Position numbers and translations under genes: made by a program. The notes below the pieces were generated by a model. It did no database searches, had not been told where the DNA came from, and saw nothing but the letters and a program-made list of their open reading frames with translations. Shown in pieces: positions 18,964-26,474 of a stretch of DNA of 34,366 bases (its first letter is position 1; every line of letters starts with the position of its first letter). Origin of the DNA: an uncultured Prevotella sp. (GTDB lineage Bacteria; Bacteroidota; Bacteroidia; Bacteroidales; Bacteroidaceae); contig CAJONO010000109.1 in NCBI GenBank assembly GCA_905235905.1, positions 1-34,366 on the forward strand, in the 5' to 3' direction.

Positions 18964-21264
18964 TTAATTCCTTCTGTTGATTCTGCTTTTAATCTTATCC
19001 ACGTAGGCATCGATGGTTGCTACGGCAACAATATTGACCACATCGCGCACGGTGGCTCCGAAGTCGATGAAGTGTATAGGCTTGTTCAGTCCCATCTGTA
19101 TGGGGCCTATTATTTCCACGTCGGCATCAAGCATCTGCAGCATCTTGTAGCTGGAACGGGCCGAAGTAAGGTTAGGGAATACCAGTGTGTTGACGTCCTT
19201 GCCGTAGAGGCGGGTGAACGAGTACTGTGAGTCGCGCAGTTCCTTGTCGAGGGCAAAGCCAATTTGCATTTCGCCGTCGATGGGAAGGTCGGGATAGAGC
19301 TCGTGCATCTTTTCGACGGCAGCGCGCACCTTATGGGCGCCATCGCTCTGTGAGGAGCCGAAGTTCGAGTGGCTAATCATGGAAATGACGGGCTTCTCGT
19401 TGAAGAAGCGCACGGCTGTAGCCGAGAGCTTGGCAATGTCGACGAGCGTGTCGGTATCGGGGTTCTCGTTAACGAGCGTGTCGCCGATGTAAAGCGTACC
19501 CTTGGGCGAGTTGATGATATGTAGTGTGCCGAAGTGCTTGTACTCAGGACGTATGCCAATGACCTCGTTGACAACCTTGATGGTGTTCGAGTATTTGGTG
19601 TAGAGACCGGTGATGAAAGCGTCGGCCTCGCCCGTCTCGACCATCATCATGCCGAAATAGTTACGCTCGAACATCTTGTCGTTGGCCTCTTGGAATGTAT
19701 AGCCGTCGCGCTGCCGCTTCTCGGCCAGTATGTGGGCATAGCGTTCGCGGCGCTCCTGCTCGTCGGGGTGGCGCAGGTTCACAATCTCTATGCCCTCTAA
19801 GTTCAAGTCAAGTTCCTTGGCCATCTTGTTTATCACCTCGTCGTTGCCGAGCAGTATGGGCTGGCAGATGCCTTCGCCTTTGGCCTGAACGGCGGCGCGG
19901 AGCATTGTGGGGTGGACTGCCTCGGCGAAGACCACGCGCTGCGGATGGGCAGCAGCAGTGGCGTAGAGTTTCTGTGTGAGCTTGGTTTCCTGTCCGAGCA
20001 GTACTGAGAGCGAATCCTTATAGGTGTCCCAGTTCTCGATGTTCTTCCGGGCCACGCCACTTTCTATGGCAGCACGTGCCACGGCAGCCGACACTTCACT
20101 GATGAGTCGGGGGTCGACGGGCTTCGGGATGAAGTATTGGCGGCCAAACTTCAGGTTGTTCACCTTGTAGACATCGTTCACTACGTCGGGCACGGGCTGC
20201 TTGGCCAGGTCGGCAATGGCGTGGACGGCGGCCATCTTCATATCCTCGTTGATGGCGGTGGCATGAACGTCGAGGGCACCGCGGAATATGTAGGGGAAGC
20301 CGATGACGTTGTTGATCTGATTGGGATAGTCGGTGCGTCCCGTTGACATGAGCACATCTGGACGTGCGGCCATAGCGTCCTCGTAGCTTATTTCAGGTAC
20401 GGGGTTGGCCAGGGCGAAGATGATGGGGTCTTTGGCCATGGTTTTCACCATCTCCTGCGAAAGCACGTTGCCCTTCGACAGGCCAACGAATACGTCGGCA
20501 CCACTGACGGCTTCGGCCAGTGTGTGAATGTCGTGGCGGTCGGTGGCAAAGAAGCGCTTCTGCTCGTTCAGCCCCTTGCGGTCGCTGGTAATAACGCCTT
20601 TCGAGTCGAGCATCACGATGTTCTCTTTTTGGGCACCAAGGGCCATATACAGTTTTGTGCATGAGATGGCGGCAGCTCCTGCTCCGTTCACCACAATCCT
20701 CACCTTCTTAATATCCTTCTTCACCACTTCCAACGCATTCTTCAGACCGGCTGCCGAGATGATGGCCGTGCCGTGCTGGTCGTCGTGCATCACAGGTATG
20801 TCGAGTGTGCGCTTTAGCCGTTCCTCTATATAGAAGCATTCGGGGGCCTTGATGTCCTCCAGGTTGATGCCGCCGAAGGTGGGGGCGATGCGTTCTACGG
20901 CCTCGCAGAATTTCTCAGGGTCTTTCTCGTTGACCTCGATGTCGAACACATCGATGCCGCCGTAAATCTTGAAGAGCAGACCTTTGCCCTCCATGACGGG
21001 CTTGCCGCTCATGGCTCCGATGTCGCCCAGTCCTAACACGGCTGTGCCGTTAGAGATGACTGCCACGAGGTTGCCCTTGTCGGTGTATTTGTAGGCATTG
21101 TCGGGATTCTCTTGAATCTCCAGGCAAGGATAGGCCACACCAGGCGAGTAGGCCAGGCTAAGGTCGGTTTGTGTACGATAGGCCTTGGTAGGTTTCACTT
21201 CAATCTTGCCAGGGCGGCCACTCTCATGATACTGTAAGGCGGCTTCTTTTGTAATTTTTGCCAT
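18964..21264 (-). CDS. maeB: NADP-dependent malic enzyme fused to a phosphotransacetylase-like domain
   Basis: A 766-residue cytoplasmic enzyme converting malate and NADP to pyruvate, CO2 and NADPH. Residues 1 to about 430 are the malic enzyme part: DLSLAYSPGVAYPCLEI, GLGDIGAMSGKPVMEGKG, DIEVNEKDPEKF, MHDDQHGTAIISAAGLKNAL and the nucleotide-binding VVNGAGAAAISCTKLY. From about residue 435 a phosphate acetyltransferase-like domain follows (HPQRVVFAEA, GNDEVINKMA, NFGSSQSDGAHKVR and GPIQMGLNKPIHFID); in MaeB proteins it is regulatory, sensing acetyl-CoA, rather than catalytic. I took the ATG at 21264 (MAKITKEAAL); the frame stays open further upstream, but a promoter-like element at 21309-21316 lies inside that extension. 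Confidence 0.95.
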   Translation of the reverse strand: MAKITKEAALQYHESGRPGKIEVKPTKAYRTQTDLSLAYSPGVAYPCLEIQENPDNAYKYTDKGNLVAVISNGTAVLGLGDIGAMSGKPVMEGKGLLFKIYGGIDVFDIEVNEKDPEKFCEAVERIAPTFGGINLEDIKAPECFYIEERLKRTLDIPVMHDDQHGTAIISAAGLKNALEVVKKDIKKVRIVVNGAGAAAISCTKLYMALGAQKENIVMLDSKGVITSDRKGLNEQKRFFATDRHDIHTLAEAVSGADVFVGLSKGNVLSQEMVKTMAKDPIIFALANPVPEISYEDAMAARPDVLMSTGRTDYPNQINNVIGFPYIFRGALDVHATAINEDMKMAAVHAIADLAKQPVPDVVNDVYKVNNLKFGRQYFIPKPVDPRLISEVSAAVARAAIESGVARKNIENWDTYKDSLSVLLGQETKLTQKLYATAAAHPQRVVFAEAVHPTMLRAAVQAKGEGICQPILLGNDEVINKMAKELDLNLEGIEIVNLRHPDEQERRERYAHILAEKRQRDGYTFQEANDKMFERNYFGMMMVETGEADAFITGLYTKYSNTIKVVNEVIGIRPEYKHFGTLHIINSPKGTLYIGDTLVNENPDTDTLVDIAKLSATAVRFFNEKPVISMISHSNFGSSQSDGAHKVRAAVEKMHELYPDLPIDGEMQIGFALDKELRDSQYSFTRLYGKDVNTLVFPNLTSARSSYKMLQMLDADVEIIGPIQMGLNKPIHFIDFGATVRDVVNIVAVATIDAYVDKIKSRINRRN

Positions 21265-21308
21265 GATTGTTACTTGTTCTTGTGTTTGAATGTGTTCATT
21301 TCGGTTTG

Positions 21309-21316
21309 CAAAGGTA
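21309..21316 (-). promoter_or_regulatory. -7 element for maeB-folK
   Basis: Minus strand TACCTTTG, a match to TAnnTTTG, 44 bases before the chosen start of maeB. The nearest TTG is 24 bases further up, slightly outside the usual spacing. It supports the start at 21264 rather than a longer product. Confidence 0.55.
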
Positions 21317-21368
21317 ATAAAAAAGGATTGAATAGCCGAACAATTTATTGAAAAAAATGGGCAGATAG

Positions 21369-21399
21369 TTGTAAATGTCAATAATAATCACTACCTTTG
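21369..21399 (+). promoter_or_regulatory. Promoter of rubrerythrin
   Basis: TTG (21369-21371), 20 bases, TACCTTTG (21392-21399), a full -33/-7 match. The leader is about 35 bases. The same -7 octamer is used by the divergent maeB gene. Confidence 0.8.
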
Positions 21400-21437
21400 C
21401 ATCGAACAATAGTAAAAACCTATAAAACAACAAAATC

Positions 21438-21980
21438 ATGAAAGAACTGAAAGGAACAAAGACCGAGAAGAACCTGCAGGAGGCATTTGCCGGTGAGAGT
21501 CAGGCTCGTAACAAGTACACTTACTTCGCTTCGAAAGCCAAGAAAGACGGCTACGTACAGATTTCGAAGATATTCGAGGAAACGGCAGCCAATGAGAAAG
21601 AGCATGCCGAGCTGTGGTACAAGTATCTGAATGGTGGGAAGATTTCAAGCACCATCGAGAATCTGGAGGATGCCGCCAATGGCGAGAACTTCGAGTGGAC
21701 CGACATGTACAAGCGCATGGCGCAGGAGGCACGCGAGGAAGGCTTTGACGAGATTGCCGAGAAGTTCGAGGGCGTGGCCGCCATCGAGAAGGAGCATGAG
21801 GAGCGTTATCGCAAGCTGCTCGACAACATTAAGAAAGAATGTGTGTTCTCGAAAGAGCAGGATGTCATTTGGCAGTGCTCTAATTGTGGCCACATTGTCA
21901 TTGGCAAGAAGGCTCCCGAGGAGTGCCCCGTCTGCAACCATGCACAGGCCTACTTCCAGGTGAAGGCCGAGAACTATTAA
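21438..21980 (+). CDS. rbr: Rubrerythrin
   Basis: A 180-residue cytoplasmic peroxidase that reduces hydrogen peroxide in anaerobes. The N-terminal four-helix bundle has the di-iron ligands arranged as in rubrerythrins: E19 in [12 protein letters not shown], the helix ending [10 protein letters not shown], then a Glu-rich third helix around [14 protein letters not shown] and the last ligands in EKEHEERY. The C-terminal rubredoxin domain carries the Fe(Cys)4 site as CSNC and CPVC. It has the best promoter in the window, at 21369-21399. The glycosyltransferase gene starts 28 bases after its stop with no terminator in between, an unusual partner for an oxidative-stress gene. Confidence 0.97.
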   Translation: MKELKGTKTEKNLQEAFAGESQARNKYTYFASKAKKDGYVQISKIFEETAANEKEHAELWYKYLNGGKISSTIENLEDAANGENFEWTDMYKRMAQEAREEGFDEIAEKFEGVAAIEKEHEERYRKLLDNIKKECVFSKEQDVIWQCSNCGHIVIGKKAPEECPVCNHAQAYFQVKAENY

Positions 21981-22008
21981 CCGAAAACGCTTTTCATTGT
22001 CAGTCGTC

Positions 22009-23142
22009 ATGAAGATAGGAATCGAAGCCCAGCGCATTTTCCGGAACAACAAGCACGGCATGGACTATGTCGTCTTGCAGGAGATTCTACAATTGCAACA
22101 GATGGACAGTGGCAACGAGTACTATGTCTTCGTGAAGCCCGGTCCTGACCGGTGCGTAAAAGACTCGGCCAACATGCACGTGATTGAGCTTGCAACGCCC
22201 AGCTATCCTCTTTGGGAACAGTGGGCGTTGCCTCGTGCGGCCAGAAAGGCGGGGGTCGACATGCTCCACTGCACCAGCAATACCGCCCCAATCTTCAGCT
22301 CCATCCCCCTGTTGCTCACCCTTCATGACATTATCTTTCTGGAGCCTCGCGACAAGAACAACAAGTCGCTCTATCAGAATATGGGATGGCTCTACCGGCG
22401 GCTTGTGGTGCCCCGCATTCTGCCTCGCTGCCGCAGAATTATCACTGTGTCGAACTTCGAGTTGGAGAACATCATTGGCAAGCTGAAGATTGACCGTCGG
22501 CGCATGAAGATGATCTATAATGGCTTCAATGATTGGTTCACTCCGATAGACTCGCCTGAAGAAGTCTGCCAAAAATACATTGACAAGCGTGGCTACCTGC
22601 TGTTTCTTGGCAATACAGACCCCAAGAAGAATACCGAGCGGACACTCATTGCATACGGTCGCTATCTGGAGCAGTCGGCAGTAAAAAGGCCACTGCTGAT
22701 GGCCGATCTGGACCGCCGCTATCTTGACGATATTATTCAGCGCAACCATCTTGAAGCCATCAGCGACCATCTGCACATGCCCGGCTACATACCTAACAGC
22801 GATTTGCGCTATATCTATAACGGGGCCTTCGCATTCCTCTACACTTCGCTACGCGAGAGCTTTGGCATTCCGTTGCTCGAGGCGATGGCCTGCGGCGTAC
22901 CTGTGGTGACAAGCAACACGTCGTCGATGCCCGAAATTGCTGGCAAGGATGCTATTCTCGTTGACCCGGAAAAGCCAGGAGAAATAGCCGATGCCCTGCT
23001 GCGATTAGAAACCGACAACGACTTCCGACAGTCGCAACGCCAACTGGGGCTTAGCCGCGTGAAGCTGTTTTCGTGGAGAAAGACGGCCGAAGAACTGCTC
23101 AAACTCTATCAGGAGGTGGAACGCGAACTCGCCACCCCGTAA
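22009..23142 (+). CDS. GT4-type glycosyltransferase (GT-B fold)
   Basis: A 377-residue retaining glycosyltransferase of the GT4 type, using a nucleotide-sugar donor at the cytoplasmic face. The start ATG at 22009 gives MKIGIEAQRIFRNNKHGMDY; a TTG four codons upstream is less likely. The N-terminal domain contains LLLTLHDIIFLEPRD and RRIITVSNFELENI, the usual HD and TVS landmarks. The C-terminal donor domain has YLLFLGNTDPKKN, DHLHMPGYIPNSDLRYIYN and the EX7E signature in LRESFGIPLLEAMACGVPVV. It ends with a helical tail. Mannose or a related sugar is typical for such proteins, but the donor and acceptor are not readable. It lies between rubrerythrin and a fucosyltransferase-like gene; the latter begins 30 bases after its stop. 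Confidence 0.93.
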   Translation: MKIGIEAQRIFRNNKHGMDYVVLQEILQLQQMDSGNEYYVFVKPGPDRCVKDSANMHVIELATPSYPLWEQWALPRAARKAGVDMLHCTSNTAPIFSSIPLLLTLHDIIFLEPRDKNNKSLYQNMGWLYRRLVVPRILPRCRRIITVSNFELENIIGKLKIDRRRMKMIYNGFNDWFTPIDSPEEVCQKYIDKRGYLLFLGNTDPKKNTERTLIAYGRYLEQSAVKRPLLMADLDRRYLDDIIQRNHLEAISDHLHMPGYIPNSDLRYIYNGAFAFLYTSLRESFGIPLLEAMACGVPVVTSNTSSMPEIAGKDAILVDPEKPGEIADALLRLETDNDFRQSQRQLGLSRVKLFSWRKTAEELLKLYQEVERELATP

Positions 23143-23172
23143 CCGTTTCTTTTACTCTGTAGCCTTTACATC

Positions 23173-24009
23173 ATGAGAATTATCTGCGACGCTCCAGGAC
23201 AGACCTGCAACCGCCTTTGGACTTATGTGGCATCGGTTGCGCAATGCATTGCCGAACAGCGTAGAATGGTCATCATCTTCTACGACTGGACCATCGGGGA
23301 TTTCCCCTCGTTGCTGCATTGTCCGTTCATCTACTTCCCCTTGTGGCATAAGTGGTATTTGGAACGGGGCAACGGCTGGAATAACTATAAGGGGCTGACG
23401 TGGAAAGTGACTCACAGCAAACGGTGGGATGCCATTTTCAGTTTCTTTGGTTGCACGAAAGGGTGGCAGACCCGCACTGACACTCGCTATCTGAAACAGA
23501 CGCTGCCGGAACTGAAGCGTATTTTCCGTCCTAAGGACGAGATTATGCTGAAGGCCGAAGGGCTTGTCAACGAGATGAAGCAAACAAGCGACATGGTGGT
23601 GGGAGTACACATACGCCGGGGCGACTATGCCACCTGGAACGATGGCCGCTTCTTCTATTCGTTAGAAGAGTATCACCAGTTCATGCTTCGCGTACAGGCA
23701 CTCTACAAGGACAAGCGCGTCTCGTTCTTCATCAGCTCGAACGAGGATTTTCCGACGGAAATGTTCCAGGGCTGTAGCTGCCGTCGCTTTGGCAGAGAAC
23801 CGTCGGGAGCCATTCTCGACCTCTACACCTTGAGCCTTTGCGACCGCATGATGGGGCCGTTTAGCAGCTATTCGCGCTGGGCATCGTTCATTGGCGAGGT
23901 GCCCCTTTGTTTTTTGGAAACTGCCGACCAGACGTTTACCGACCACAGCTTTTCAAAGATTGTAGACTTCTTCCACTTCGAAAACGGGAAGGAGATTTTC
24001 GATTGGTAA
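23173..24009 (+). CDS. Fucosyltransferase-like protein (GT11/GT23 superfamily)
   Basis: A 278-residue cytoplasmic protein. Residues 145-151 read VHIRRGDY, with H146 starting the HxRRGD motif that binds GDP-fucose in alpha-1,2- and alpha-1,6-fucosyltransferases. At the N terminus GQTCNRLWTYVASVA occupies the place of the GNQ-type first motif of GT11 enzymes but is not a close match, and SSNEDFPTEMF, LDLYTLSLCDRMMGPFSSYSRWAS fit the later motifs. The most likely role is adding fucose, or a similar 6-deoxyhexose, to a surface glycan, working with the GT4 enzyme encoded just before it. It is shorter and more divergent than well-known GT11 members, so donor specificity is uncertain. Behind its stop is a palindrome-rich region shared with the convergent GH105 gene. 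Confidence 0.72.
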   Translation: MRIICDAPGQTCNRLWTYVASVAQCIAEQRRMVIIFYDWTIGDFPSLLHCPFIYFPLWHKWYLERGNGWNNYKGLTWKVTHSKRWDAIFSFFGCTKGWQTRTDTRYLKQTLPELKRIFRPKDEIMLKAEGLVNEMKQTSDMVVGVHIRRGDYATWNDGRFFYSLEEYHQFMLRVQALYKDKRVSFFISSNEDFPTEMFQGCSCRRFGREPSGAILDLYTLSLCDRMMGPFSSYSRWASFIGEVPLCFLETADQTFTDHSFSKIVDFFHFENGKEIFDW

Positions 24010-24033
24010 TCAGGACTTGGTTGAATTACAACG

Positions 24034-24149
24034 CAATCCGTGCTGAATTGCGTCCTAATTCAGCACGGATTGTTGGCTAATTGAGCATGAATTGCAAGGT
24101 AATTCAACTTGCTCTCAATTGCTACTTAACTTGCTCTCAATTGCTACTT
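24034..24149. repeat. Palindrome plus 22-base direct repeat between convergent genes
   Basis: CAATCCGTGCTGAATT (24034-24049) and AATTCAGCACGGATTG (24057-24072) are perfect 16-base inverted repeats with a 7-base loop. Then a 22-base unit starting AACTTGCTCTCAATTGC occurs twice in tandem without a mismatch (24106-24127 and 24128-24149). The second copy covers the last sense codon and stop of the GH105 gene. The hairpin may end transcription from both sides, although it lacks a T run. Confidence 0.9.
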
Positions 24150-26456
24150 AATTGCAACCTTCAGCGGATTGCGGATGGAGCGAATGGTCCAGTCGGTTCG
24201 TTCCTGCCACTCCTTCATCGTGCGCACATCGTGCTTCGACCATGCCGAGCCGAAATAGTAGTAATAGCTGTCGCCATAATACTCTTTCTTGACGCCCAAG
24301 GCATGGCCCTCGTTACCGCCCGACGGCTTGTCGAACAGGAGCTTGCGGGTCTCGTCGATGCCATAAGGGAAGAGAGCACCGACAAACAGCTGGCAGTTGT
24401 TCACGCGAGGATTGTCGGTCGGGTCGGCATAGAGCACGAAGTCCTTGCCAAGCACTACGTTGTCCTTGTCCTCTGAATGGAGAACCACGCCCGAAGCCAG
24501 GCCTACAGGCTTGGACAGCCCCTCGTAATAGACCATGACGCGATTGTAGTTCGAGCCTTTGTCGAGTTCTATGAAACGGTGTTCTACCACGGCGCTATCG
24601 CCATTGACGATGGCAGGATGGTAGGTCAGGTGGACGGCTGTGCGCATAGGGCCGTTGTCGAGAATCTCGCAGTCCTTGAAGCAGTAGGGATACTGCAACT
24701 TTCCGTCGACCATCAGTGCAGGTGTGCCGCAGCCCAGTGTGGCCCCCACCTTGTAGAGGTCCATGCCCCGGCCATGGTCGTTGTGATAGGAGTTTAGCCG
24801 GTAGAGCGAGTCGCCACGCTGGCGGTTTTCCTTGCGCAGCTTCTCCACGGCGGGCATCATCACCACATCTTCTATCCAGTAGCGTTGCTCTACAACCAGT
24901 TCGGGCGTGTTCTTCGACCACACGTCGGTGCCATAAGAGCGTTCGCCCGTCTTCTGCAAGGCTGGGCCGTAGACGCGGTAGGCCGTGCGGTCGTTCTCCC
25001 AGGCGTAGTCATCCTTGCGCTCATTGTAGACGCGACCGTAACAGACTGTCTGATAGTTTTTTGGCGTTCCTTTCTTTACGGTGAAGTTGAGCTGTCCGTG
25101 AGGACGTACGCCGGCATCAAGCAGCACCTTGCCCTCAGAACTAAGCTGATAGGGAACTTCCAGTCCGCCCTCGTCGAATACGATGAACTGTCGGCCACCC
25201 TGAATGCCTAATTTCTCAAAGAGCTCGCTGGCATTAGCCTCTACCACCTGCTGGCGGAACTCGTCGCTCTCGTTCTTCACTGTTATGTTTACTGCTGTGC
25301 CACAGCAGTATACTGAACCGTCGTCGTAGCGCACCTTCTCGCAGGCAGCCAAGAGGAAGGCCCCCACGCCGAAATTGGCCTGCGAGTGGGCGTCGACAGT
25401 CTTCGTTGGGTCGGGCTTCTCGCCGATGGGCTGCACGAATCCTACGCTGCCATCGGGCTGCAGGGCTGTCTTGACCAAATAGTTCCATGCTTTATTGATA
25501 ACAGGCTCGTAGGTGGCACGGTCGAGCAATCCGTGGTTCACCCCCCAGAGCATGCCGTAGGTAAAGAAGGCGGTACCTGAGGTCTCAGGGCCTGGCGCAT
25601 CTTCCTCGCAAAGCATGGAGCGGCTCCAGTAGCCACCAGGCCGCTGAACACGGGCCACGCCCTCGGCCAGTTCGCGGAAGCGCTGCACGAAGAAGTCGCG
25701 ATGCTTGTAGTCCTGTGGCATATCGGCCAAGACCTTGGCCAGTCCTGCCAGTACCCAACCGTCGCCACGTGCCCAGAAGCTCTTGCCACCGTTGCAGGCG
25801 GTCTTCACCTTCGGGTAGATGTACTTGGCATCACGATAGTACAGCTGCTCCTCTTTGTCGTACATCAGGGCATCGGCCCACTTGTAGTTGTCGTAGAGCT
25901 TGTCTAAGTATTTCACCTCGCCCGTAGTCTTGTAGAGCTTGGCAAAGACTGGCATCACCATGTAGAGCGCATCGGCCCACCACCAGAAGTCGGTGTCCTT
26001 CGAACGGCACTCGGTGTCCATCACCTCAATGGCGCGTTTGATTTTGAAAGGGTCGGGGTTCAGCTTGTAGAGGTCGAGGTAGGTCTGGAAACAGATTTGC
26101 CAGTCGCCGAAGAGCACGAAGTCGTGCCCTTCGCCGTAGGTCTTGTACTTCCATTTCGATGGGTCTTTCTCCTGTGCGCCCATCCACTTGTTATGGCGGG
26201 CCCAGTCTTCGCTGTAGTTCTTCCATCGGGCCACCTCAAGCAGGCGGTAAGCCTCCATGTTGCCCGTGTGATAGGCGGCCTCGTCCCAAAACGAGCGCAC
26301 CTGTGGCTTGTGGTGCTGCTGCCAGTAGTCGTTGACTTTTGTAATAATCTCGATGGTCGAGAGCGGTTTGGGCTCAGGACGTTGTTTCCTGCTGCGTGCA
26401 TTGGAAGAAAGGCTGAGCACAAACAGGGCGGTCAGTAGTAGTGTGATTCGTTTCAT
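24144..26456 (-). CDS. GH105 unsaturated uronyl hydrolase fused to DUF4861
   Basis: A 770-residue exported protein (signal peptide MKRITLLLTALFVLSLSSNA). Residues about 35-385 are an (alpha/alpha)6 barrel of family GH105, which removes the 4,5-unsaturated uronic acid left by pectin or other polysaccharide lyases. Key segments are FWWWADALYM with the probable catalytic D162, SFWARGDGWVLAGLAKVL and PETSGTAFFTYGMLWGVN. From about residue 395 there is a beta-rich DUF4861 domain (AVNITVKNESDEFRQQVVE, YRVYGPALQKTGERSYGTDVW, YYEGLSKPVGLASGVVLHSED). The fusion suggests two steps on the same oligosaccharide, but DUF4861 has no settled activity known to me. The last codon and stop lie inside a 22-base direct repeat, so the extreme C terminus may have been reshaped. 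It follows the S9 peptidase gene by 18 bases. Confidence 0.9.
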   Translation of the reverse strand: MKRITLLLTALFVLSLSSNARSRKQRPEPKPLSTIEIITKVNDYWQQHHKPQVRSFWDEAAYHTGNMEAYRLLEVARWKNYSEDWARHNKWMGAQEKDPSKWKYKTYGEGHDFVLFGDWQICFQTYLDLYKLNPDPFKIKRAIEVMDTECRSKDTDFWWWADALYMVMPVFAKLYKTTGEVKYLDKLYDNYKWADALMYDKEEQLYYRDAKYIYPKVKTACNGGKSFWARGDGWVLAGLAKVLADMPQDYKHRDFFVQRFRELAEGVARVQRPGGYWSRSMLCEEDAPGPETSGTAFFTYGMLWGVNHGLLDRATYEPVINKAWNYLVKTALQPDGSVGFVQPIGEKPDPTKTVDAHSQANFGVGAFLLAACEKVRYDDGSVYCCGTAVNITVKNESDEFRQQVVEANASELFEKLGIQGGRQFIVFDEGGLEVPYQLSSEGKVLLDAGVRPHGQLNFTVKKGTPKNYQTVCYGRVYNERKDDYAWENDRTAYRVYGPALQKTGERSYGTDVWSKNTPELVVEQRYWIEDVVMMPAVEKLRKENRQRGDSLYRLNSYHNDHGRGMDLYKVGATLGCGTPALMVDGKLQYPYCFKDCEILDNGPMRTAVHLTYHPAIVNGDSAVVEHRFIELDKGSNYNRVMVYYEGLSKPVGLASGVVLHSEDKDNVVLGKDFVLYADPTDNPRVNNCQLFVGALFPYGIDETRKLLFDKPSGGNEGHALGVKKEYYGDSYYYYFGSAWSKHDVRTMKEWQERTDWTIRSIRNPLKVAIK

Positions 26457-26474
26457 ATTGGTTGTATATTGTTG

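Noticed and set aside
21265..21381. Longer N terminus for the malic enzyme
   Set aside because: The extra 39 residues are not malic enzyme-like and would cover a promoter-like element at 21309-21316.
11552..24144. A complete polysaccharide utilisation locus
   Set aside because: No SusC/SusD-like pair, hybrid two-component regulator or ECF sigma/anti-sigma pair is present. The glycosidases lie in separate transcription units.
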